Positions 26,258 through 35,083 of a DNA stretch of 64,000 nucleotides are shown in pieces. The DNA lies in the NCBI RefSeq assembly GCF_030486595.1, contig NZ_JAUJZH010000031.1:1-64000 (forward strand). Direction: 5' to 3'. Position 1 is the stretch's first letter. Every line of letters starts with the position of its first letter. The DNA comes from Variovorax ginsengisoli (GTDB taxonomy: Bacteria > Pseudomonadota > Gammaproteobacteria > Burkholderiales > Burkholderiaceae_C). Below the pieces are notes generated by a model, which ran no database searches, was not told the origin of the DNA, and saw only the letters and a program-made list of their open reading frames with translations. The translations under genes and the position numbers were made by a program.

Positions 26258-28225
26258 ATGTTTACAAAGCCCACCCTGCCGACGACGCATCCGCCGAGCC
26301 GCCCCCGCCCGCGCAGCGTCGACGAGGAGAAGGCCAAACTTCACCGCCAAGTCCGACTCCTGACCTCGGAAGTCACAGGGCTCGAGGAACAGCTCCAGGC
26401 CATGCGTCAGTCGACCAGTTGGCGGTTCTCGGCGCCCTTGCGCTGGCTGAGCCGGCAGCTGGGACGGAAGCCGGCGCCGAGCCCGGCCGCCTTGAGAAGG
26501 GACCAGAGTTACGCCGAGTGGATTCGTCTGTATGACTCACCGGCTCCCGGAATGCAGGATCCCTTCTGCGTCCGCAGGGCTGGCCATGTCGTACGGCCTT
26601 CGCTTTCGATCGTGCTTGCGGCGAGTATTGATGAAGTGTCCTTGCTGGCGCCGTCGATCGGCGCCATCCTAGCCCAGGACCATGCGGCTTGGGACCTCGT
26701 TGTCACCGTCCCCGCAGGCGCACGGGCCGAGGTGGAGGGCCTTGTTGCCCGGGACGCCCGCGCGGGGGTTCGCACTACGGTGCGTTCCAGCGCCGTTCCG
26801 ACCTCGAAGGCCAACGCGTTCAACAATGCACTGGAGTGGGTCAAGAGTGATTGGGTGTTGTTCCTGGACCCGGGCGACGTCTTGCCGACTTGCGCGCTGA
26901 GCCATTTCGCCCTCGAGATCGTTGGCCGGAGCGGGGCGGGGATCATCTATTGCGACGATGACGGCCTCGATATCGATGGCAACCGAGTCGATCCCCGCTT
27001 CAAGCCGGATTGGAATCTCGACCTGTTCTATTCGCAGCACTACGTCTCGCACACGGCCGCCTACTCGAGGGCGCTGCTGAGGGATGTCGGTGGGTTTCGC
27101 GAGGAATTCGGCGAAGGTGCCGGCTACGACCTCATGCTCAGGTGTGTCGAGCGTCTGAGCCTGGGTCAGATTCACCGGGTTCCTCGCATCCTGTGGCACA
27201 CGCGAAATGCGCCCGAATCGACCGATCGCAGGGAAGCGATGGTGGCTGAGTCGCGGGCGCTGGACCAGCACCTGGAGCGCCGCGGCGTCGAGGCGCGCGT
27301 GACGGAAGCCGATGGTGTGAGGCGCGTGAATTACGCGCTCCCTGCCGAACTGCCCTTGGTCACGCTGATCATTCCGACGCGCAACGGCCTGTCGCTGCTT
27401 CGACAGTGCATCGAGAGCATTGTCATGCTCTCGACCTATCCAAACTACGAGATCCTTCTGGTCGACAATGGCTCGGACGAACCGGATGCGTTGGCCTACA
27501 TGGCGGAACTCGATCGGCAACCGGGAATTCGCGTCATTCGGGACGCCCAGCCGTTCAACTATTCGGCTTTGAACAACATGGCAGCGCGCCATGCACGCGG
27601 CGCTGTGCTCGGCTTGATCAACAACGACATCGAGGTCATTTCGCCAGCCTGGCTCGAAGAAATGGTTTCCCTGGCAATGCAGCCTGGCGTTGGCGCCGTG
27701 GGGGCCAAGTTGTTGTACCCGGACGAGACCGTTCAGCATGGTGGCGTTTTACTGGGCGTCGGTGGCGCCACGGGCGTTGCGGGTCACGCCAACAAGTTCC
27801 TGCCGGCGACCGAGGCCGGCTACATGCAACGGGGAGCATCGGTCCAGTCTTTCTCCGCGGTGACGGCCGCCTGCCTCGTGGTTCGCAAATCGCTCTACGA
27901 ACAGATGGGCGGCCTGAACGAAGTCGACCTGAAGATCGCCTACAACGACGTCGACTTCTGCCTTCGGCTTCGCGAAGCCGGGTACCGCAACGTCTGGACT
28001 CCCCACGCCGAGCTGTTCCACCACGAATCGGCGACGCGAGGATCCGATTTCTCGCGGTCGAAACGCCAGCGTTTCGACCAGGAGCAGGACTACATGCGCT
28101 CGAAATGGCGCGAGCTGATCGCCGATGATCCGGCCTACAACCCCAATCTCACCGTGTACGCGGAGGATTTCGGCCTGGCCTGGCCGCCTCGCGTGCCCTG
28201 GATCACCGGCGCCGCAGCCCCATGA
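26258..28225 (+). CDS. Glycosyltransferase with coiled coil and two GT2 modules
   Basis: The protein has 655 residues. A coiled coil lies at about 25-60 (EEKAKLHRQVRLLTSEVTGL), followed by the WRFSAPLRWLSRQL segment seen in many such enzymes. The first GT2-like module (about 105-330) contains VLFLDPGDVLPTCAL and ends with LMLRCVERLSLGQIHRVPRI. The second, complete one (about 365-600) has VTLIIPTRNGLSLLRQCIES, LLVDNGSDEPDAL, GLINNDIEVISP and AYNDVDFCLRLREAGYRN. It is divergent from manC across a 115-bp gap. It overlaps the next gene start by 4 bp. ATG 26258 was chosen because upstream codons are antisense to manC. Confidence 0.85.
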   Translation: MFTKPTLPTTHPPSRPRPRSVDEEKAKLHRQVRLLTSEVTGLEEQLQAMRQSTSWRFSAPLRWLSRQLGRKPAPSPAALRRDQSYAEWIRLYDSPAPGMQDPFCVRRAGHVVRPSLSIVLAASIDEVSLLAPSIGAILAQDHAAWDLVVTVPAGARAEVEGLVARDARAGVRTTVRSSAVPTSKANAFNNALEWVKSDWVLFLDPGDVLPTCALSHFALEIVGRSGAGIIYCDDDGLDIDGNRVDPRFKPDWNLDLFYSQHYVSHTAAYSRALLRDVGGFREEFGEGAGYDLMLRCVERLSLGQIHRVPRILWHTRNAPESTDRREAMVAESRALDQHLERRGVEARVTEADGVRRVNYALPAELPLVTLIIPTRNGLSLLRQCIESIVMLSTYPNYEILLVDNGSDEPDALAYMAELDRQPGIRVIRDAQPFNYSALNNMAARHARGAVLGLINNDIEVISPAWLEEMVSLAMQPGVGAVGAKLLYPDETVQHGGVLLGVGGATGVAGHANKFLPATEAGYMQRGASVQSFSAVTAACLVVRKSLYEQMGGLNEVDLKIAYNDVDFCLRLREAGYRNVWTPHAELFHHESATRGSDFSRSKRQRFDQEQDYMRSKWRELIADDPAYNPNLTVYAEDFGLAWPPRVPWITGAAAP

Positions 28226-29214
28226 CCCTCTCCGTGTCCGTCGCGCTCTGCACCTACAACGGCGCCCGCTACATCGGCGAGCAGGTCCGCAGCATCTGCC
28301 TCCAGACCTTGCCGCCCTCGGAGATCGTCCTGTCCGACGACGCCTCCACCGACGGCTGCGTCGAACTGGCGCAGGAAGCCCTGGAGACCTGCCAGCGCGA
28401 GCGTCCGGGCCTGTCGATTCGCTTCAGGCCGATTCGCAACGCCAAGGCCCTCCGCGTGACCAAGAACTTCGAGCAGGCCGCCAGCGCCTGCACCGCCGAC
28501 CTGATCGCCCTGAGCGACCAGGACGATGTCTGGCATCCCGAGCGCCTGGCCCGGATGGTGGCCGAGTTCGAGGCGCGCCCGGACCTGCTGCTGCTGCACA
28601 CCGATGCCCGCCTGGTCGATGGATCGCTCGAGCCGCTCGGCAACACGCTGTTCCACGCGCTGGAGGTCAAGCCCTTCGAGCGTGCCTGGATCCACGAGGG
28701 CCGTGCATTCGACGTCTTCCTGCGGCGCAACCTGGTGACTGGCGCAACCACCCTGTTCCGGCGCTCCCTGCTGGTCCAGGCCCTGCCTTTCCCCAAGGAG
28801 TGGCTGCACGACGAGTGGCTGGGCATCGTCGCCGCCGCGATCGGCCGGGTCGACGTGCTCGAACAGGAACTGATCGACTACCGCCAGCACGAAAGCAACC
28901 AGATCGGCGCCCGCCGCGACAGCTTCATGGGCAAGGTCCGCAAGGCCCTGGCATCCCGCGGCACCACCCACCAGGATCGCGCCCGAAAAGCCGAGTTGCT
29001 GCTCGAACGCCTGCTTTCGCTGGGCGACCAGGTGGCTGCGGATACCATCCGGAAGCTGCGCGACAAGCTCGAACACCAGCGATTCCGGGCCGCGCTGCCG
29101 GCGTCGCGTCTGGCACGGTGCGTGCCGGTGCTGCGCGAAGCCATGACCGGCCGCTACGAGAAGTTCGGCCGCGGCGCGCGCGGCGTCGTGCGCGACCTGT
29201 TCGAATCCGTCTGA
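28222..29214 (+). CDS. GT2 glycosyltransferase, rhamnosyltransferase-like
   Basis: The 330-residue GT-A protein begins with VSVALCTYNGARYIGEQVRS. It has the nucleotide-binding SDDASTDGC and the DxD-type LIALSDQDDVWHPERLARM. The form TYNG...SDDASTDG...SDQDDVW is common in rhamnosyl- and galactofuranosyl-transferases of O-antigen clusters. A basic C-terminus suggests membrane contact. It is translationally coupled to the preceding gene (4-bp overlap). From here rightwards codon use looks more strongly GC-ending than in the cluster core. Confidence 0.85.
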   Translation: MTLSVSVALCTYNGARYIGEQVRSICLQTLPPSEIVLSDDASTDGCVELAQEALETCQRERPGLSIRFRPIRNAKALRVTKNFEQAASACTADLIALSDQDDVWHPERLARMVAEFEARPDLLLLHTDARLVDGSLEPLGNTLFHALEVKPFERAWIHEGRAFDVFLRRNLVTGATTLFRRSLLVQALPFPKEWLHDEWLGIVAAAIGRVDVLEQELIDYRQHESNQIGARRDSFMGKVRKALASRGTTHQDRARKAELLLERLLSLGDQVAADTIRKLRDKLEHQRFRAALPASRLARCVPVLREAMTGRYEKFGRGARGVVRDLFESV

Positions 29215-29245
29215 GACCGCCCCGATGAATCACAAGCCACGCTGA

Positions 29246-30298
29246 ATGCCCGCCAACAACGATTCCCCCGCTGCCGCCAAGCCCACCGTCGTCGTCGTCA
29301 TCCCGTTCTACAACGGCGCCGACTTCATCGAGCGCGCCGTCAAGAGCGTCTTCAACCAGACGGTGCCCGCCGATGAGGTGTTCGTCGTCAACGACGGCTC
29401 GCGCCCGGAAGAGCGGGAAGCGCTGGGCGCGCTGGCCGAGCGCTATCCGTTCCGAATCATCGACAAGGAGAACGGCGGCCAGGGCTCGGCGCGCAACGCG
29501 GGCGTGGCGGCGTCGCGTTCGGACTACATCTGCTTCCTGGATCAGGACGATTTCTATCTTCCTAACCACATCGAGCTCCTAGCGAACGCCATCCCCGGTG
29601 ACGACGCGCGCTTCGGCTTCGTCTACGCGGATCTCTACGAGGCGGATGTCGACGGCAACGTGGTGCGCACCGAACTCATCAAGCAGCACTCGAAGGACCA
29701 TCCCAAGACCAGCATCTTCGACATCTTGCGCTACGACATGTTCGTGCTGCCGTCGGCGACGCTGGTCAGCCGCACGGCCTTCGACGCCGTGCAGGGCTTC
29801 GATCCGCAGTTCATGGGTTTCGAGGACGACGATCTGTTCATGCGGATCTTCCGCAAGGGCTACAGCAACCATTTCCTCGACCGCGCGGTCACGGTCTGGT
29901 GCATCCACACCGAGAGCACCTCGTTCGGCATCCGGATGATCCGCAGCCGCTACCGCTTCTTCCTGAAGCTCGCCGCCACGTTCCCGGACGAGCCGAAGCG
30001 CAACCGCTACTACCTGCGCGACTACCTGATGCCGCGCTTCGGCAAACTGTTCGTCGATCACGCGATCCAGGCCACCAAGCTCGACAACGAGTACCGCAAG
30101 GAGATGTTCGCCCACCTCGACGACTACGCCAGGATGGTCCTGACCAACCCCTACGTCGGCGTCAAGGCCAAGACCAAGCTGCGACTGACCCGCTTCCTGC
30201 TCTCCCACAGCACCCCCGGCATGGTCCGCGCCATCGGCGCCGCCACCAAGCTGCCCCTGATCCGCGGCTTCCGCCGGCTCTACCGCACCGAGGCCTGA
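29246..30298 (+). CDS. GT2 glycosyltransferase
   Basis: The 350-residue GT-A protein shows VVVVIPFYNGADFIERAVKS, VVNDGSRPEE and YICFLDQDDFYLPNHIELL. GFEDDDLFMRIFRKGYS is the acceptor-side ED motif. A helical basic tail of ~100 residues follows the catalytic domain. It lies 31 bases after the previous gene. Its last 19 bases overlap the 3' end of the opposite-strand glycosyltransferase. Confidence 0.85.
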   Translation: MPANNDSPAAAKPTVVVVIPFYNGADFIERAVKSVFNQTVPADEVFVVNDGSRPEEREALGALAERYPFRIIDKENGGQGSARNAGVAASRSDYICFLDQDDFYLPNHIELLANAIPGDDARFGFVYADLYEADVDGNVVRTELIKQHSKDHPKTSIFDILRYDMFVLPSATLVSRTAFDAVQGFDPQFMGFEDDDLFMRIFRKGYSNHFLDRAVTVWCIHTESTSFGIRMIRSRYRFFLKLAATFPDEPKRNRYYLRDYLMPRFGKLFVDHAIQATKLDNEYRKEMFAHLDDYARMVLTNPYVGVKAKTKLRLTRFLLSHSTPGMVRAIGAATKLPLIRGFRRLYRTEA

Positions 30299-31047
30299 GC
30301 CTTGCGCAGGGCGCCGCGGAAGCGCCAGAACGCGGCCGAGCTCCAGACCTTCAGCAGGCTGGTCACGTGCCAGTACAGGTGACGGTGGCTGGTGCGGCTG
30401 GCGCGTTGGGCGTCGTGCCGGGCCAGCAGGTCTTCCGCCACCTGCAGCTTCCAGCCGGCGAGCTGGGTGCGGGCGCAGATGTCGAAATCTTCCCCGTACA
30501 TGAAGAAGCGCTCGTCGAAGCCGCCGATCTCGCGGTAGGCGTCGCTGCGGAACAGCATGAACAGCCCCGGGATCCAGTGCGGCACCGCGGGGCGCTGGTA
30601 ACCGGGCCGCCGGCGCACCAGGATCTCGTGCGGCGTGATGATCGCCCGGTGCTGCTCGGGCTCGTCCTTGCCGGGCTCGAGGATGCGCGGCGTCAGCAGG
30701 CCGCTGTCCGGCCGCGCCTGGGCGACCAGCGGCGCCAGGATGTCGCGATCGAAGCGGATGTCCGGGTTCAGCACCAAAAACCACGGCGTCGCGCAATGGC
30801 CGAAGGCCTGGTTGTGGTTGGCGCCAAAGCCCATCGGGGCCGGATTCTCGATCCGCTCCACCTCGAAGCCCCAGTGCAGGCCGGCGAGCGCGTCGGTCTC
30901 GGGGATGTTGATCGTCAGCACTACCTTGGCGACCGTGCCGCGGCTGAAGCGGTCGAGTTCCTCCATCAGGGGGCGCACCAGGTCGAGCTGGCCGTGGCTC
31001 ACGATCGACACCGTGATGGAGGCAGGGGAAGAGGGGGGCATCGGCAT
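30280..31047 (-). CDS. GT2 glycosyltransferase, rhamnosyltransferase WbbL-like
   Basis: The 255-residue protein shows ITVSIVSHGQLDLVRPLMEE, the metal-site region FLVLNPDIRFDRDILAPL and FFMYGEDFDICARTQLAGW. These are typical of the WbbL/RfbN rhamnosyltransferases. It is read against its neighbours, converging on the preceding gene with a 19-bp overlap and diverging from the WecA-like gene at 31092. It is a single-gene unit; its promoter would lie in 31048-31091. Confidence 0.85.
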   Translation of the reverse strand: MPMPPSSPASITVSIVSHGQLDLVRPLMEELDRFSRGTVAKVVLTINIPETDALAGLHWGFEVERIENPAPMGFGANHNQAFGHCATPWFLVLNPDIRFDRDILAPLVAQARPDSGLLTPRILEPGKDEPEQHRAIITPHEILVRRRPGYQRPAVPHWIPGLFMLFRSDAYREIGGFDERFFMYGEDFDICARTQLAGWKLQVAEDLLARHDAQRASRTSHRHLYWHVTSLLKVWSSAAFWRFRGALRKAQASVR

Positions 31048-31091
31048 GGTCTAATTTCGTCCGGGAATTCTAGGGTTCCCCAACACCACCC

Positions 31092-32186
31092 ATGATTGCC
31101 CTGATCGTCATCAGCTTCCTCTTCTCCGCCTTCGCGGTGCAGCTGTTCATGCGCCGCGCCCGCCGGCATGCACGTCGCTACGGCGCCGACATGCCGCAGC
31201 GCTTCCACAAGGGGCACGTGCCGCGGCTGGGCGGGGCCGGCATCTTCATCGGCACCGGCGTCGCCTGGCTGGTCGCGGGCATCGGCTCGGACCCGTTCAA
31301 TGTCTCCTGGCCGCTCAAGAGCTCGGCGCTGACGCTGCTGTGCATCGCGCCGGCCGTGCTCGGCGGCATCATCGAGGACGTCACCCAGCAGGTGTCGGTG
31401 CGCTACCGGCTCAGCCTGACCATCGGCTCGGCGCTGCTGCTGTGCTGGGTGCTGAACCTGGGCCTTGCGCGGGTCGGCATCCCTGCCGTCGATGGCTGGC
31501 TGCAGGCCATGCCCTTTGCCGCGATCGTGTTCGCCGCCCTGGCCATCGGCGGCCTGCCGCACGCCTTCAACATCATCGACGGCTACAACGGCCTGGCCGG
31601 CACGGTCGCGGTGCTGGTCTGCCTGGCGATCTCGCACGTGGCGCTGCAGGTCGGCGACCGGCAGCTCGCCGCCATGGTGATCTGCCTGGTAGGCGCCACG
31701 CTCGGCTTCCTGATCTGGAACTACCCGCGCGGCAAGATCTTCGCCGGCGACGGCGGCGCCTATGTCTGGGGCATGGTGATCGCCATCGCCGCCGTCACGC
31801 TGGTGCAGCGGCACCGCGTTGTCTCGCCCTGGTTCCCGATGCTGCTGCTGATCTACCCGGTCTGGGAGACGCTGTTCTCGATCTACCGCAAGGTGGCGCG
31901 CGGCCAGTCGCCGGGCACGGCGGACGCGCTGCACTTCCACCAGCTGATCTTCCGCCGCATCGTGCGCGTGGCCTTCGCCGACGACGAGGCCCGGCAGCTG
32001 CTGGCACGCAACAACCGCACCTCGCCCTACCTGTGGATCTTCGCGGCGCTGACGGTGGTGCCGGCGGTGCTGTTCTGGAACAACACGCTGGTGCTGATCG
32101 CCTTCTGCGTCCTGTTCGTGGCCACTTACGTCGCCGCCTACTTGATGATCGTGCGCTTCAAGGTGCCGCGTTGGCTGCGGCCGTAA
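31092..32186 (+). CDS. Undecaprenyl-phosphate glycosyl-1-phosphate transferase, WecA/MraY family
   Basis: The 364-residue integral membrane protein belongs to the polyprenyl-phosphate N-acetylhexosaminyl-1-phosphate transferase family. It shows NIIDGYNGLAGTVAVLVCL (D-x2-N motif), GKIFAGDGGAYVWGM and the cytoplasmic HFHQLIFRRI (HxH...R). It would start the polysaccharide or O-antigen by loading a HexNAc-1-phosphate onto undecaprenyl phosphate. It stands next to argB and has the same high-GC look as the chromosomal flank. Confidence 0.9.
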   Translation: MIALIVISFLFSAFAVQLFMRRARRHARRYGADMPQRFHKGHVPRLGGAGIFIGTGVAWLVAGIGSDPFNVSWPLKSSALTLLCIAPAVLGGIIEDVTQQVSVRYRLSLTIGSALLLCWVLNLGLARVGIPAVDGWLQAMPFAAIVFAALAIGGLPHAFNIIDGYNGLAGTVAVLVCLAISHVALQVGDRQLAAMVICLVGATLGFLIWNYPRGKIFAGDGGAYVWGMVIAIAAVTLVQRHRVVSPWFPMLLLIYPVWETLFSIYRKVARGQSPGTADALHFHQLIFRRIVRVAFADDEARQLLARNNRTSPYLWIFAALTVVPAVLFWNNTLVLIAFCVLFVATYVAAYLMIVRFKVPRWLRP

Positions 32187-32244
32187 CCTCGGCGCCGCCG
32201 AGTTCCGCCACAATCCGGAAATTCGTCTTTTCCCATCGCTCGCC

Positions 32245-33138
32245 ATGACTGATCCCGTCCTCAACATCCCTCCGCGCGACAAGGCCGAGATCCTGGCCCA
32301 GGCGCTGCCCTACATCCGCAAGTTCCACGGCAAGACCATCGTCATCAAGTACGGCGGCAATGCCATGACCGACCCCGAGCTGCAGGCCGACTTCGCCGAG
32401 GACGTGGTGCTGCTCAAGCTGGTCGGCATGAACCCGGTGGTGGTGCATGGCGGCGGCCCGCAGATCGAGGCCGCGCTCAAGAAGCTCGGCAAGACCGGCC
32501 ACTTCATCCAGGGCATGCGCGTGACCGACTCCGAGACCATGGAAGTGGTCGAGTGGGTGCTAGCCGGCGAGGTTCAGCAGGACATCGTGGGCCTGATCAA
32601 CCAGGCCGGCGGCAAGGCGGTGGGCCTGACCGGGCGCGACGGCGGGCTGATCCGGGCCCAGAAGCTCAAGATGGCCGACCGCAACGATCCCAACCTCGAG
32701 CACGACGTCGGCCAGGTCGGCGACATCGTCTCGATCGACCCGAGCGTGGTCAAGGCGCTGCAGGACGACGCCTTCATCCCGGTGGTGAGCCCGATCGGCT
32801 TCGGCGAGAACAACGAGAGCTACAACATCAACGCCGATGTCGTCGCCGGCAAGCTGGCCACCGTGCTGCAGGCCGAAAAGCTCATGATGCTGACCAACAC
32901 CCCCGGCGTGCTCGACAAGAACGGCACGCTGCTGACCGACCTGAGCGCCCGCGAGATCGACGAGCTGTTCGCCGACGGCACCATCTCCGGCGGCATGCTG
33001 CCGAAGATCGAGGGCGCGCTCGACGCCGCCAAGAGCGGCGTCAACGCGGTCCACATCATCGACGGCCGCGTGCCGCACGCGATGCTGCTGGAAATCCTCA
33101 CCGACCAGGCCTACGGCACGATGATCCGCGCCCGCTGA
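32245..33138 (+). CDS. argB: Acetylglutamate kinase
   Basis: The second step of arginine biosynthesis is phosphorylation of N-acetylglutamate. The 297-residue amino acid kinase shows TIVIKYGGNAMTD, VVVHGGGPQIEAALKKLG, VGLTGRDGG and MLTNTPGVLDKNG. GGMLPKIEGALDAAKSGVNA is typical of ArgB. The start ATG lies 58 bases after the WecA-like gene. It converges on galE, with only four bases between the stops. Confidence 0.97.
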   Translation: MTDPVLNIPPRDKAEILAQALPYIRKFHGKTIVIKYGGNAMTDPELQADFAEDVVLLKLVGMNPVVVHGGGPQIEAALKKLGKTGHFIQGMRVTDSETMEVVEWVLAGEVQQDIVGLINQAGGKAVGLTGRDGGLIRAQKLKMADRNDPNLEHDVGQVGDIVSIDPSVVKALQDDAFIPVVSPIGFGENNESYNINADVVAGKLATVLQAEKLMMLTNTPGVLDKNGTLLTDLSAREIDELFADGTISGGMLPKIEGALDAAKSGVNAVHIIDGRVPHAMLLEILTDQAYGTMIRAR

Positions 33139-33142
33139 GGGC

Positions 33143-34162
33143 CTAGCTTTCGTATCCCCGCGGGTTGGCCTGCTGCCAGCGCCAGCTGTCGGCGCACATC
33201 TGGTCGAGACCGCGGCGGGCCGTCCAACCGAGGGTGGCTTGCGCCAGTGCCGGATCGCCCCAATAGGCCGGGACGTCACCGGGGCGGCGCTCACCGATCT
33301 CGTAGGGGATGGGCCGGCCGCAGGCCCGCTCGAAAGCCTTCACCACCTCGAGCACCGATGCACCCCGGCCGGTACCCAGGTTGAGCGTGGCGAGTCCTGG
33401 CTGGCTTTCGGCATGCCTCAGTGCCGCCACGTGGCCCTCGGCCAAGTCCATCACGTGGACGTAGTCGCGCACGCCGGTGCCGTCGGGCGTCGGATAGTCG
33501 CCGCCATGCACCGCGAGCTTGTCGCGCAAGCCCACGGCGACCTGGCTGACGAAGGGCATCAGGTTGTTGGGCCGCCCCTGCGGGTGCTCCCCGATCAACC
33601 CGCTCTCGTGCGCGCCCACGGGATTGAAATAGCGTAGCAGCGCAATCCGCCATGTCGGGTCCGAACGCTGAAGGTCGCCCAGTGCCTCTTCGACCATCAG
33701 CTTCGAGCGGCCGTACGGATTGGCCGGTCGGCGTGGCGCGTCTTCCGGGATCGGCGAGTGATCCGGCTCGCCATAGACCGTCGCCGAAGACGAGAAGATC
33801 AGCGTGCGCACCCCGGCAGCTTGCATGGCCGCGGCCAGGACGAAACTGCCGTGCACGTTGTTGTCGTAGTAGGCGAGCGGGTCGGCCACCGAATCGCCGA
33901 CCGCCTTCAGGCCGGCGAAATGGATCACGCCGGCGATCGGCTGCTCGGCGAACAGCCGATCCAGCAAGGCCCGGTCGCGAACATCTCCCTCCACGAAGCG
34001 CGGTGCCTCGCCGATGATTCGCGCCAGCCGTTCGAACACCCGGACGTCGCTGTTTCCCAGGTTGTCCAGCACCAGCGGCACATAGCCCGCGGCGGCCAGC
34101 GCGACGCAGGTGTGGCTGCCGATGAATCCGGCGCCGCCGGTCACGAGAATGGTTGGGCTCAT
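33143..34162 (-). CDS. galE: UDP-glucose 4-epimerase
   Basis: The 339-residue SDR-type epimerase shows ILVTGGAGFIGSHTCVALAA (NAD site), IHFAGLKAVGDSVADPLAYY and the catalytic Tyr-Lys in NPYGRSKLMVEEAL. RYFNPVGAHESGLIGEHPQG and VRDYVHVMDLAEGHV are GalE hallmarks. It supplies UDP-galactose for surface polysaccharide. ATG 34162 starts the Rossmann strand directly. It is divergent from slmA. Confidence 0.95.
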   Translation of the reverse strand: MSPTILVTGGAGFIGSHTCVALAAAGYVPLVLDNLGNSDVRVFERLARIIGEAPRFVEGDVRDRALLDRLFAEQPIAGVIHFAGLKAVGDSVADPLAYYDNNVHGSFVLAAAMQAAGVRTLIFSSSATVYGEPDHSPIPEDAPRRPANPYGRSKLMVEEALGDLQRSDPTWRIALLRYFNPVGAHESGLIGEHPQGRPNNLMPFVSQVAVGLRDKLAVHGGDYPTPDGTGVRDYVHVMDLAEGHVAALRHAESQPGLATLNLGTGRGASVLEVVKAFERACGRPIPYEIGERRPGDVPAYWGDPALAQATLGWTARRGLDQMCADSWRWQQANPRGYES

Positions 34163-34284
34163 GGTCTGTCTTGTGTCGGAAGCGTGAATGATTTGTCGAT
34201 TCTGCGCGACAGGCAGGGCTTGCACGGTTGGCGCGCGCTAACGTTCCCGTGCGAGAATCATTTTTTTACATTTTGCACGCGCCC

Positions 34285-34935
34285 ATGCAGAACGACGAGC
34301 CGAGCGCCACTGGCGCCACAAGCAGTTCAGAACCGGTGGCCGCACCGACGCGCAAGCGCCCCAAGCCGGGCGAGCGGCGCGTGCAGATCCTGCAGGCCCT
34401 GGCCGCCATGCTCGAGCAGCCCGGTGCCGAGCGCGTCACCACGGCCGCGCTGGCTGCCCGGCTGGAGGTCAGCGAAGCCGCGCTGTACCGCCATTTCGCC
34501 AGCAAGGCGCAGATGTTCGAGGGCCTGATCGATTTCATCGAGCAGAGCGTGTTCACTCTGGTCAACCAGATCGTCGAGCGCGAGGCCCCGGGCCACGAGC
34601 AGGCCGCGCGCATCGTCGCCATGCTGGTCCAGTTCGCCGAGAAGAACCCCGGCATGACCCGCGTCATGGTGGGCGATGCGCTGGTGTTCGAGAACGAGCG
34701 GCTGCAGAGCCGGATGAACCAGTTCTTCGACAAGATCGAAGCGACCCTGCGCCAGTCCTTGCGCGACGGGGCGGCGGTCGACGGCTCCGCCACGCCCACC
34801 CTGGACGCGCAGGTGCGCGCCTCGGCGCTCACGGCCTTCGTGGTCGGACGGCTGCAGCGCTTCGCGCGCTCGGGCTTTCGCCGGGCGCCGTCCGAGCACC
34901 TGGACGCCTCGGTGGCGTTGATGCTTCCAAACTGA
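34285..34935 (+). CDS. slmA: Nucleoid occlusion factor SlmA (TetR family)
   Basis: The 216-residue TetR-fold protein has a Lys/Arg/Pro-rich start. An N-terminal helix-turn-helix (about 40-75) reads RVTTAALAARLEVSEAALYR and HFASKAQMFEGLIDFIEQ. MTRVMVGDALVFENERLQSR is characteristic of SlmA. It binds SlmA boxes and blocks FtsZ assembly over the nucleoid. The argB/slmA neighbourhood fits betaproteobacteria. ATG 34285 keeps the family's usual length. Confidence 0.9.
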   Translation: MQNDEPSATGATSSSEPVAAPTRKRPKPGERRVQILQALAAMLEQPGAERVTTAALAARLEVSEAALYRHFASKAQMFEGLIDFIEQSVFTLVNQIVEREAPGHEQAARIVAMLVQFAEKNPGMTRVMVGDALVFENERLQSRMNQFFDKIEATLRQSLRDGAAVDGSATPTLDAQVRASALTAFVVGRLQRFARSGFRRAPSEHLDASVALMLPN

Positions 34936-34991
34936 ACACGTGCGAGGCGGCGGCCTCGCGCTGGACGTCGCCCCGCGATGCCCCGATCCGG

Positions 34992-35017
34992 CTATGCACG
35001 GCATAGAGAGGCCCTAT
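34992..35017 (+). promoter_or_regulatory. OxyR-type operator upstream of katG
   Basis: CTAT (34992-34995), ATAG (35003-35006) and CTAT (35014-35017) are separated by exactly 7 bases each. That matches three of the four quarter-sites of the OxyR consensus ATAG-N7-CTAT-N7-ATAG-N7-CTAT. It lies 66 bases before the katG start, a normal place for peroxide-induced activation. Confidence 0.6.
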
Positions 35018-35083
35018 TCGCAGCCGGCCGGTTCTGCCACAGAATGCACCTCCGACCCTCATCGTAGAACGTAGGAGAACCCC

